A DNA stretch of 64,000 bases from contig JBBMNZ010000026.1 of the NCBI GenBank assembly GCA_037954325.1, positions 5,583,501-5,647,500 of the forward strand. The letters are read 5' to 3'. This DNA is from Fistularia commersonii (taxonomy: Eukaryota > Chordata > Actinopteri > Syngnathiformes > Fistulariidae). Below are positions 48,104 to 60,600 of the stretch, in pieces (positions within the stretch are counted from its first letter, which is position 1; each line of letters begins with the position of its first letter). The notes below the pieces were generated by a model that saw nothing but the letters and a program-made list of their open reading frames with translations, had not been told where the DNA came from and searched no databases. A program made the position numbers and the translations under genes.

Positions 48104-49904
48104 GTGTGTATTCTTCTAGGCATCGGTGAAGTTGTCTGTGCTCTCTGGCTTTCGGTGAAATGCTCAATTGTTCCTTTCAAAACAAAAGAGCTTCTTTGTG
48201 TACAAACACAACAGGCGGCGGTTTCCCATTTAGCAGAGCTCTGCCGCAGCCATTCACGCAGCCCCCGACACCCCGACACCCCTGAATTAACGCCATCGCT
48301 TTCCCTCATGCACAAACATTTTCTCCCTGTCTTTCTGTTTGTCTTCCCCTCACTCACGCACACAAACAGAAAAGGAGCCAAATTCTCAAGGGACGAAAAA
48401 GATGCACGGCTACAGTCAGCAAAAGCCGACACTTTGGACTCCCACTGCCAAACGGAGGGAAGAATGAGCAGAGAAGAAAGAAAGCCTGTCAGTCGACGGG
48501 GGGAAACTTTTTGCTGGACTTGGCTGACCTCTCCGAGACATTGACAGTCTCCTCTCAGGTTCTGTGGCAGATATCACACCGACATCAACCACACCTGCTT
48601 CTGAATCCCAATTTCCTGGCCTTTCCACCTTGCGGTACCTGCGCATTCGGTATTTGAGGGAGGAAAATACAACACCTCGCTCGCCGTATTCGAGTGAACG
48701 AAAATGTAGATTGTTGTTAAGGGAGTTCGCGTCCGTTCTTCCCGAGCCGGATTAATCTCATTCGTCTTCGTGGGGAAATTTGTCCTGGATGTTTGATCTG
48801 AGGGCCCACTAGCCAGTACCTTCGGTCAAACACGGGGAGGATTGCCGAAAATTCGTGTCCCGTGGGGGTCGGAAACACCTGGAAAAAAAACACAGCGCTA
48901 GATATTCCTCGCTGCCCGAGGGCCAGAAGAAGCTAAAAAAAAAAAACAAGTACGTCAAAGTCCCTCTTCCTCCTACAGCTTGAGCTTCACCGCGTAGTGA
49001 TGTATGTGACTTCGACCCCAGAAAAGGGCTGTTTTTACATTCACGGTATAAAGTTTCCCCATGTTCATTTGAAGCCTGATCCAAAGAGGAGAGCCAATAT
49101 GATCGGAACATCGAATATATGCGGAAAACGATCCCAGTCCGATATTCCAGGACTCCGTTGTTGTGACCCAAACGTAAAAGTTTACCAACTCTGGCTTCCG
49201 GTGGTTCTGCTTCTTAAATAAAAAACAATTGCATGGGCAGCGGATGTACCACAGAAGCGTTCTGTGGATCGCACGTACTACAGAATCGCTACTTGCCTGA
49301 TTTAAACTCTCGGAATAATATGCCGAATATGGTTACAACAACTTCTTGCTCATTAATATAAAAACTGTCAGGCAGATGTTCTGTTCCAGCGCAGATACAA
49401 ACCGCAGCAGCCGTGACTCCAGAACACCAACCCGACCTCACCAAGAACACAGAACACTAATTTATCTGTGGTTTATAAAGTGTGTTTGACGGGGGTCGAC
49501 CCGAACGGCAATTACTTCCTGTCTCTTTTAACACTTCGAGCCGCTCAGCGTCGAAGAGGACATCTGCAGCATCCGTCTGCTTTCGCTTCTCTTCGGCCAT
49601 TTCACTTTCCTAATTTCCCATCAGTTCTATAATAGTAATTACAATGGAAGAACGTACAATATCCTTTGGGTTGAAACTGCATTTGATGGCCTCGGTGCCG
49701 GTAATTCATAACAAGACGATTCCCGCTGAGCTGATGAGATGTTCCACATTCGGTTTGATATCATCGCTCTCAGGTTTCAAACTGCCTATCTACCATCCAC
49801 TTCAGACAATGAAATTTCCGTTTTCAAAAATCAGCTACCACTCGTATTACAGACCTTCCAACCTTCTATCTGGCGGAATTCAAATGGTTCAGTGCTGACA
49901 ACGT

Positions 49905-49958
<54 letters not shown>

Positions 49959-50198
49959 AACATGTTTAGTGGAGCATCATTCAACAGACAAGAATCCAGT
50001 AACTGAAATAATTATATCAATGACATGAACCAAAGATAAAAATAAATCAAAAACAACAGATTAAACATTTTAATAGGAACATTTAGGTAAAAAAAAAAAA
50101 AAAAGAAAACTAGGACTTTGAGTAACATTAATAATGCATTCTCACAGATATGTCACAGGTACACAATAAGAACAGCTTTTATACGAGGTGTATATGCA

Positions 50199-50235
<37 letters not shown>

Positions 50236-51641
50236 ACTAATACCGCAGTCTAACGTCAATTCAAGTCATCTTAAACAATGACCAAGAATAAGTTTTTGTT
50301 AACCAAAACAGGGGATTCATCATTCTTTATTACAAATATTCAAGAACCATAACCAGTTGACAGTACAACAATTCATCTAATACTGTAAATGCTCAAGTTG
50401 CAGGTTTGAAAACCTGCACAAATAGAATAAGAATCTTAAACATTATTGTTGCTGTTCTTTATTAGAAAGCAGCACCAGAATAACATTGGACTTTCATACG
50501 GTGACGTTGAGAGACAGACAGAAGGAAGGCCGGACGTCTGGCATCTGTCGGCCACGGAAGTAAACTTTTGGCTCAATAATGTTACTGACAGTCCTGGTTC
50601 TGCTGAGTCAAGTTCACGTTCAGGTTTAACAATTAAAATGTATATGAAAAATAAGAAAAAAAAAACAAAAACAAAATTGCCTAAGTGTGTGTTTTCTGGT
50701 ATCTCTTGGAGTGACCGTTTCTATTTTTAGTCATAAGACAAAATCCCTTTTCAACTTTGAGCCGTGGCTCCGCTTCAGCAGCTCGGAGATCTTTACCTGC
50801 GCTAGAAGAGTGAGGAGTGTTTTGTCGGTGCCTCGCACCGTCCTCCCGTCTTGAAGAGTTGAGCGAGCCGACGTCTCACACGCACTGCCGCCGCGGTGGA
50901 ACGATGAACGCAAACGTTCAAACTATATACTTAAGAGAGCAGGTTACACAAAGGGATGCACCGAAGCTGAGCTGACACCAGATTAAACAATTACCGGACA
51001 ACATTTAATCTATCGGGGGTTAAATATGGAAACCAAACTTATAATATAATATTTAAAAAAAAAAAAATCTGCAGACCCCTGTATATGAGCTATATTTCTC
51101 GGATCTTTATTCAGTGATAAAATAACTTTGGAGCTTTTTAATTGTTCAGTCACAGCAATCGATACTCAGCAAAAATTTTAAGTTTCCAGAATTGGCATCG
51201 TGAGTGGAAAATGGACGTCAGCGCATCCCTCGTGCCACTTATCCAATAGAACTGACGGCGGTGTTTCCTTCCCCGCAGAAAGCTTAGAAATGACTACGGA
51301 CTCATCTTGTAGTACCTCTGGAAAGAATCAGTGCTGCCTGGGCTTCCATCGAGAAAACAATGGCGCTCCCCTACACACACCCCGGCAGACAAACACAATT
51401 CAGAGGGCACGGCTGTGTGTGTGTTTTCCTTTAAACAAATGCCACGAGGTGATTTTGGTCAGTAACATGCATCGGCCTTGGGTTCGAATGACCCTGGAAT
51501 CTGTGACTGTAGTTGCTGTCTGCCCCTTATGTTGTGTGTGCGTGTGTGTGTGTGTGTGTGTGCGCACTCATTTTTGTCAATGTCTTAAATGTGCAGTGCA
51601 TGTATATGCACGCCATACAATTCCAATATGCATCTATACAT

Positions 51642-51692
<51 letters not shown>

Positions 51693-54600
51693 GGGGGGGG
51701 GGTGTCTTTTGCTTTGCTAACCAGCCCCAACAGACGTTACTTTCACATCGCTGAATGAGCTGCTTTTTTCAGATCTGCAACGTATATTTACAGGCAGAGC
51801 ACCAGGGCCTTTCCTAATGTATGTTCAGTTTCCATCAGTTCAGCATTGACATTGGAAAGAGATGAGAAAGAGGAGCCAAAGTAAAAAAAAAAAAAAAAAA
51901 ACGCGAGCGGCCGTATTCAGAGATCTGCCGCGCTGCTCCCGTTTTAGCTGTGCACCCTACACTGGCAACAAAAACAAAAGAAGGTTCAATTATTTTGGCA
52001 TTGATGCTTTGGTCACAAAATACCGACACTTTTATTCATTTGTTTGTTTTTTTTTTTTTCCCACTTTTGTTTTCATGTTCTTGAAGAGAGTCCTAGTCGT
52101 GTAACAACCTGACCACGTGTGTGTGTCCCAGTACAGAAAAAAAGGTAGGTTTGTTGTAGTCCTGTCATCGCACCTCCGATGCAGTCCCTTTAAAGAGGCA
52201 CAGATTCTCTTATAAATTATGTGACTGTGAATATATGGGTGGGCAGGGGGGGAGGCTTGAGAAGAAGAGGTGTCCCCCGCACCCCCACACCCCCCCCTTC
52301 TGCACTCCCTCTAAGCTCAGTGAGTACGTCCAATCACCCCTTCTGCGAACACGTTCTGCAGCACAGTTGCTGCAGCACTTTCCTCTGGCAGAGATTGTTC
52401 TTTTTAACGAGCATGCAGAAACTGCCTTCCGCCCAAGATTCTTCATTTGCTTTCCACAGACCAGGAAGAAGAGATAAAGTTCAGAAGGAGGGTAGAATGG
52501 GAGGGGAGGTGGGGGGGAGCGATATGCACACGTGCACGCGCAGGTGGGACGACGTGGGGCGGTCGAACAGCGTGCGATTGGTCAGAAGAGCGTTTGGGTG
52601 ACAGGGAGAGGATATTTTTTTTTTTTATTTTTTTTTAGGATCCAATCACAGGTGGTGATGATCGGGGCGAAGAGCGATCGAAGTCCGGTGGAGTGATTGG
52701 ATCCATGCCAGGAGGAGGGAAAGGAAAACAGATTTGGGAGGAGAAAAAAAAAAAAAACAGAGAGGGAGAGAAAACAAACGTCACACAATTAGAAAATTGA
52801 AAAATTTTGAAAAATTCACAACTCATTTTGCATCATAAAGAACTTAAAGTGGACAACCAGACTGTCTCTTCAATTAGCTGATTTTTTTTTTTTTTTTAAA
52901 GTAAGTGAAATAAAGCACCGTGTGCTCAAAAGTTAGATTATTCAATAATAACATTAAAACAATCTTTCTCAAGGTAAATTCTGGTATTCTCTGAGTTAAA
53001 GCCATTATAAAGAAATTTGAATACAAATTGTAATTGCTTGGTGTCATAAAATGGGCTCTCACTGCTGATATTTTTAAAGGTTACCAATCACAAATTAGTT
53101 ATCAGGCTTTCAGAATAATCGTGTATAAACGTGAACATAAACTTGGATGGCAAACTGCCACAGAAAACAAATTGTAGTCAACATTTTGACAGTTGGGCAG
53201 TAAGAAACAGATTGGATGTGCACTTTAAACAAAAGCATTCATTAATACAAGCGAAAGTCACGCTCCTCTTCCTTCGCCTCCTCCTGAGACCTTTATTCCG
53301 GCATAAGTTCTTTACATTCATCAGTGTCACATTGAACTGTGAGCGGGGAAACGGGTAAACTCGCCGAGTCGGCGGCAGGAGCCAAAAAAACATGCACATT
53401 TTGAACAAGAGTGAAGCGATAAAGAAGCGTGGCAATGCGAGTAAGGGAGCGGGTGAAATATTTCAGAGTGGAAAAAAATGGAGAAGATACAGAAGATGAT
53501 ACATTTAAAAGATCTTGGTCTCTTTGACGTAGAAAGTGTTAGAACACAGGGACATGAATGCGTGAGTGAATGGCTCGTCGTGCAAATGTCACCTTCAGAT
53601 AAAGAGCACGAAGGCAAAAGCAAAAGATAGGATGCCTGCTTTGAAGACGCTACTGTGAGTGGATTGCTCTTTAAAAATGTTAGTACTAATCTAAAAATAA
53701 GGAAAAAAAAAAGGCCACAGGTGGATCCGCCAAAAGACCACTTCACGTTTCGGGGCCCTTGGAAGGAGTTTAGATGAATCTGATAAGATTTTAAAAATTC
53801 AAGCACACTGCCGTGAATCAAATGTACAGTATGAAATGTGTTTGGTAAAGCCCGACTGATATGATGGATATTGGCCATTCCCTAATACATCAGCGTTTAT
53901 ATTCAGCCAACAGATGCAGCCAATTTTTCACTAGTGGAAAGTTTTTCCTTATAAACGTTGTTTATAAGTACTGGCTCTAAAACTTAAAAAAAAAAAAAAA
54001 AAAAAGCAGTACCAGTCAGGCTCTACTGCTTTCCAGCTTTGTGATGCTGCACATTTCAATACGTTGGCTTCAATAGGTCTGGACTCGCCGCTATTCGATC
54101 TTCGACTTTGACATAATAAGCCCATCAGGAGATCGATGGAGATGAGAAAGCAGACCACTCACCATCTTTGCAAATGGTGCTGACGACGCAGGCGCCGGCT
54201 TCCAGGTTGTAGCCGTTCACACAGCTGCTGCAGTTTCTTTCTCCGGGCCCCAGGCATTCGTAGCAGCTGTGGTCACACCTGGTGGCGGCGGCACAGACAA
54301 TAAAAAGTCATGATCATGTAATCTCTGGGATTTGTAAGTGATTTGACGTGAACGGCGACTGATGCCGTGCGGTATTTCAGCACTGTGCTACATTGTCTTT
54401 CTTTGAAGTGAATTTAATTCAGCAGGAGGTGGTCTTCTAATGTAAGAGGTCCAAAAAACGGGGGTTTCAAAAAGGAAAAATGTACATATACTGTATTCCA
54501 GGGGTTCATAAATCCTGGGACTGTGGGCCTCAAATCAATTTATTGTTTCCACATTGGTCTAATACAGTATGATTTTGTTACAATAGAATATTTTTTAGGT

Positions 54601-57600
54601 CGGTATGGTGAATAATATATCTTCTGGAAAAATTGCATTAAATTACATTTCAGATATGCATTTTGAGTTTTTGCAAAACTAGTTTTTTTTGTAACATTTA
54701 CCATTTTCCTTTTTTTTTTTGAGAATTTAAAAATACATTTTTCAAGAATAGAAAAAAGATCTTTATTAGAGGCCTTTGCCTATCAAAGCAGTAGGGATTT
54801 CATTGATGCTTTTAGGATCACATTAATGATATGTTATTAGAGAGAGAGCTGCAGTTCATAGTTGAAATGAAATACTCATTTATCGATGTTGTACTTTGGG
54901 AAAGTAGATTAAAAGGAAAAAGAAATCACAAAAGGGTGTTAAATGAGGTCAACTTCTATTTACCGAGCTTCCCTGAGAAATTTGATTACTGTCAAAACCT
55001 CTGACAGATGCTTTTGTTGTGCTCTAAGCCTTGTTTGCAGTTCTGTCAGTTGTTACGGTGATCTTTCACTGTTCACTTGGGACCAAAAAAAAAAACTCTA
55101 GAATGTAGTAACCGACACAAGGTGGGATCATTCTGGATTTTTAAGGTCAAAACTAGGGGATGCAAAACAAAAAATAGTACCATTATTTGTATAACGGTGA
55201 GAAACATTTAACAGAAAGGATCTGATCGGTGCGAGGGGGGCGGTGACAGAGCGATGAAGTTTAGCGAGAGATCGAGTATGGCAGAAGATTAATTATTCAG
55301 GGTGAGTGAAAAAATTTCACAGCAGGATTTTTCGGCAAAAGGGCAGGGACGAGTCTCTACATCGGTGAAAAAAAAAAAAAAAAAAGTTTGATTATGGGTG
55401 TGAGGAGGGAAAGCGGAAAGTCGGAAAGTCACCACACCCGGGAATAAAACTGTGTTACTTCCATCCCCGTCCTACTTATCCAGATTACAGAAGAGCAAAG
55501 CAGAAGAACAGTTGGTAGGAAAATTGCATCTCAAACTGTTCAGGGTGTCCTTGTACTAAATCTGTGCTGAAACAGACAGGATAACTACTTCTACTTTTTA
55601 CTTTAAATGACAGCAGTTTGCAGTTTGTTCAGATTATTAGGGCATCAACTGCATCCTGACATGATAAGATTTACTAATTAACTTGGCCGGGATCAATGGA
55701 CTGAGTACAATTTAATTAGAGGACCTTTGCTATCCGGCTTGCTTTCATATCCAAATTAGATCAACTAATTGCTCAAGGATATTGTAAATGACCACTTTTA
55801 TGCACATCGGTAATTCATTTTGAAACAACGGCATTTACCCTGACGGTGAAACATGACTAAGAGCACAGAGCATAGGAACCTTACATAAAGCCCATTTGTC
55901 CCATTTTTAAAAATGCTGAAAAGTAACATGGAGTGAACGTAAACCTTTGCGCGGGTTAATTTCATTTTGTTCTTGACCTTTAGAGATGTGGAATAAAATG
56001 ATTTATTGCAGGCAACAAAGCCTTGTTAGTGTCAATTTTCACGTTATCGTGTTTAAGAAATACTGTCGGAGAAACGGAGTGGAAAACGTGCAGCCGTACG
56101 AGGAGCGTTGCACTGCACTCTAGGTTTTCTTTGTGTTGTTTTTTTTTTCATTTGCAGACAAGCAGCCTTTGGTGTGGTGCTGCTGGCAGGAACGATGACT
56201 CACTTCCTGCAGGACCTCTGCATCTGCCCATTGTCTGTGGTCTGCTCCGACAGGTAGTAGCCGTTGCTGCATGTTGATACACATCGCCAGTCTTCCAGCA
56301 GGTACCCGTCTGCACACTTTGTGCACGCCTCTATACCCGTGCCTAAATAACATATCAGGAAATACGTTCATTATCCAGGTACAAAACAAAAAAAAAAAGA
56401 AGTACTCCTTGAATCAGTAGGGACAGAATTTCTGCTAACAAACCACAAACATCTTTGAACGTCTTGTATTTGCAGGGTCGTTTTCATGCTTTAGACAATT
56501 TCGACTTCTTACCCGCACATGTTGCACAGGCCCGATGGCAGGGCTCACAAGTCCGTCTGTGGCCGTTGTAATAAGATCCTGGGTCGCAGGTCATCTGGCA
56601 TTTGTTTCCTTGTAGACTAGAAATAAAAACAGACGGATACACGTTCGTGTTTTCATTATAAATACTGGCACTTTTAAAAACATTTTTCTTTATGTAAAAA
56701 GGAAACAAGCTATGGATAAAATCCATAACAGCAGCAGCACAGCACTAAATATGTTTGGACGGCTTAAATTGTAAATGGACTTCATTTATATAGAGCCTCT
56801 CTACCTTGGCAGTCAAAGCACTTAAGTGTGCCTCAGTCAACCATAACACACACACACACACCCACGCACACAAACACACACACACACACAGTATGGTGGC
56901 CATGCAAGGCGCCAACGAACTTATTAGAGGATTAGATTAGTATCTTTCCCATGACCCTTAGTGATGATCTACTTGGTCTGTTGGGAGCAGAAGGACGCCA
57001 TCAGCAACCCTCCCGCTGCCAAGCGGTCGGTGCACCTCCTCGGCCACAATGCCCCGAAAAGTCAGATTTGTAAAGTCACAGCGATGCTGGCACATTCACC
57101 GCGCTAAGTTTAAAAACAGCTGGTCTGGGTTAGCTAAGGTTTCCCAGAAACGATCTTGTCTGGTCTCCTTTCCAATTCTGCTCTGTGCCGATCGTGAACG
57201 GTGAACCCAACGAAAGAAAGGAGACTGTGTGTTATTAGACGGAGGAAGAGGGAGACGGACAATTGTTGTAGTTGAGAACTAGATTTGAACCATCAGTATG
57301 AGGACACTGTTGGACATTTAAGAGTTTTATGCTCGGGTTAGGCCAAAGGTAAGAGAAAGGCACTCAGTTCTGATGACCAGGGTGAAAGACAACGGAGCGA
57401 CACGTTAATGAATCCCCTCGCCGCGTTTCAAGTGCGTCTTTACAAGTGCAAGTGTGCATTTGTGCATTTGCGCCTGTGGTTACACTGGTGTTCGGAGGAA
57501 ATTATGGCTTAAGCGTAACCTCACCTCCACCCCTGGCAGCACTGAACGCTTCAAATTGGGTTCAAGACCACAGTGTTTCAGGCACTTCACAAGGCTTTCC

Positions 57601-60600
57601 TTGACCTATCAGGGATTGCAGCTCTTTGAAACACCCAAACCGCTGTCAGGTGAAGTGTACTGAGGGCGGTTTGAAGAGGCCGCTGTGGATGTGGCCATAA
57701 AATGACCTGGAACATGTCTGCATGGATAACTAAATGGTTTAGAGATCAGAGAGTCTTCGAAGAATGAATCACAACCCAAAATGGGTAACAGCTCCACTTC
57801 TTGTGGGTCTCCGCATGACACGAGTATATGTGGGTTTTAACAAGCCAGGGTCACAGGGTAAAACAGAGTTTACTCAAAATAAGTCCCAAGAGGAAAACAG
57901 GCCTGGTTTCTCTCTTCCATTCAGTGAACGCAAACCACTACAAGAATTGTATGTCCTTTGGCATTACAGTGGCTGAAAACAAAAGGTTGTTTTCAGGGTT
58001 TTTTTTTGTTTGTTTTAATAAAAAAGCCACAGCACCCGATCAAATTGAAGTTACTCATACTTTGCATGACAAAGGTTTGACCAAAGATGTTTGTAAGGTT
58101 TTATTTATTGCAGGTGGACTGTTTACAGTGTGCATTTTTAAACAAATTAAGAGTCTCGCACACACTTAACAAGTTAAAAATGAATTCAGATGCTCTGCCA
58201 TTCAATATGTGGCCAAGAATATGGCACAGTGCATTTGCTCATTAAGTTTTACAGATATTTATAGGTGTAAAGCCATCGGGATACATGTCGATATATAGTT
58301 ATATAGTTTATTTCTGGGTGTTGGATCTTCAGATACTTTTGCCACTAAGCGTTATCCAATTGCCCCTCAGGGACAAATAAAGTGATTCTGATTCTGGAGA
58401 TCCTTGATAAAAGCCAGTATTTTTGGAAAATCTCTGATCGAAACCATACTGTTCATTATAAACTATCGATGAAGGTGCACCCGAGGTACAAAAAAGCAAT
58501 TTTAAGTTGCAATTCGACTTTACGGTACCTGTGAATGTTCAGGGAAACATAAGTATTACATTTTTAGTGGGATAACCTGATGCCGAGTCGTTTGTAAATC
58601 TTTTCACGTTCTCGGGAAAATGTTTTCACGGCCAGCAGTTATTTTACACTGTACGAATACATCCGCCAAATAATTGCATCGAAAACAACAACAGAGTTCG
58701 AGTTGTTCAGGTAAGCTCACTTTCCCCACTCCTGGCTGACTCATCCATGACATTAGGGTGGATATCCAATTGTTAATTTAAAAAATGTTACACAATTTCC
58801 AACAGCCGCCGCACCCAGCGCAACCCTCAGTAGTTTTATACAAAAGGTGCTCCCACTCTCTTTGCCATTAAATATGCATGAAATGCTATGAAACAAATGA
58901 GTAGTTCATATCAACAGCCAGGCCATGTAGCACATCCTCCAGCTTACCTCATCCCAGGTTTGCATTCTGTACAGATATTGCTGGAGGTGCACTTTTTACA
59001 GTTCTCCGGACATCTCCTGCAAATGTTGGAATCTGTAAGACACAAGTCGCCAGTCACACACCTGGTCTATAAAGGACTGAAACTGAAATTGTGTAACAAA
59101 AACCCGGAGGAGGAAATAAATAATGGAAAGTTGCAGGCCTGTCCATGCACTGAAGGGATACGGGATAGGAAGTAAGAAATATGTTAAGGAAAAGGGCTAA
59201 TGTGCAAAACAGGAGAACAAAAGACGGGAGCAAGAAATTGTTAGATATGAGGGGGAAGAGCGGACATGTCGAAAAAGCTACAGAGGCCGGGGATGAAAAG
59301 GAAGCCAGTTTGCGAGGGATGATTGGAATGCAGCTGAATAATTCAAAAGGCAGAGCACATGTATCAGCACACTTTGACAAAATGCATATAACACTCCTGC
59401 CTTCAGCAGGGACAAGAAGTCCCATGTTTTATTTATTGTTGTCGGTAAATGAACTATGTGTCAAACCAATGCTGCCGCATGGCACAACCTCTGCGGGTCT
59501 GTATGAGAACTCATGTAGTAACAGAGGCTCAGTCTTTGACTACGAGTGCGATTTGGGATTTTTTTTTTTTTTCTTAAATTTTGTTTGGGAATCTAGATTT
59601 CATGGACAGTTGGAATTAGGATATGGACAGGTAACACACTGACATCTCTCTCTAGCTTACCCTCTCAAGATCATTATGGCTTCACTAGACTAAACAAAAG
59701 CCTTTAATTGAGTGAGAGTAAAAGACAAAGATGAGGAATAGTATTTGCAATGCGTAGCTAAACATCCCTAAAAATAAATCTTTAATTCTGACAGGCTGTT
59801 GCAGCATTACATCAAAATCCATAGGAATTCTTTTTTCCATTACCGGTTTGTCAAAAAGGGAAAATAAACACTAAATAGCTAATTAAAACAATACTCAGCA
59901 TTTCAAAGGGAAAAAATCTGCACTACATCTTGGCCAGTAGAAATAAAGCACTCGAACTCAGAGTAGATCATAGCAGAACTTTTGCCAAAGAATCCCAGAG
60001 CCAAGGACTTGGACACTAGATTGGCTGTAAATCAAGATCGAGCCATAATTATTAGATGTGTACAGTTTCTATACCGCAGCTTTTCTTTCATGAAGGCTGG
60101 CATTCATCTTCTTGAGCTGAACATGAGACAGTCTCTGTACACGCGGTGTGTACTGATGTAAGAAGCACTCCGGCTTAGAGAAATTAACGGCCAGTGAAGA
60201 AACAGAGTTGGCTTTTTACAAACAAATAATCATTCAAATCATTCTCCAAACTTTACTGTGGAAGGGAGGAAGGGAAAAAAACAAGCCTTCATAGCCCTGT
60301 TTGGTTCTCCATTAGGAGCTGAACGAATCAGTGGCTACATGAGGGGTCAAGGATAAATTGGTGTTGCTTTTTTGAGGTTGCATGCAGGTAAAAACACTAC
60401 TTCTGGTAGATTCTACTGCATATTTCTAAGAAGAGTAATTATGGTGAATTTATTATTCATTTTTTTTTGTTTGTTTTTTTTTTAAACCTCATCATGGGAT
60501 AGTGAATGTGACTGGGATGGCCAAGAGTAATTTAGAGAGTGCACTACATTTCAAGGATTTCTGTGGCTGATGCTTAAAAAAATGACAGGTAATGCCATTT

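Larger units (their letters stand above)
46248..54162. other. PCSK5 intron w5-w6 (7.9 kb)
   Basis: Largest complete intron in the window. It holds microsatellites at 48070-48109, 49921-49956, 50201-50234, 51535-51563 and 51641-51702, several poly-A/T runs, and a 183-codon low-complexity ORF on - (53327-53878). No exon or named mobile element is recognised. Confidence 0.5.
56617..58947. other. PCSK5 intron w2-w3
   Basis: Contains a microsatellite and interspersed repeat at 56846-57060 and a LINE tail at about 58340-58400. No exon is recognised. Confidence 0.5.

Noticed and set aside
53327..53878. 183-codon ORF on the - strand in a PCSK5 intron.
   Set aside because: Low-complexity Ser/Phe/Leu/His composition, no domain, no splice context and high A/T runs; best seen as chance.
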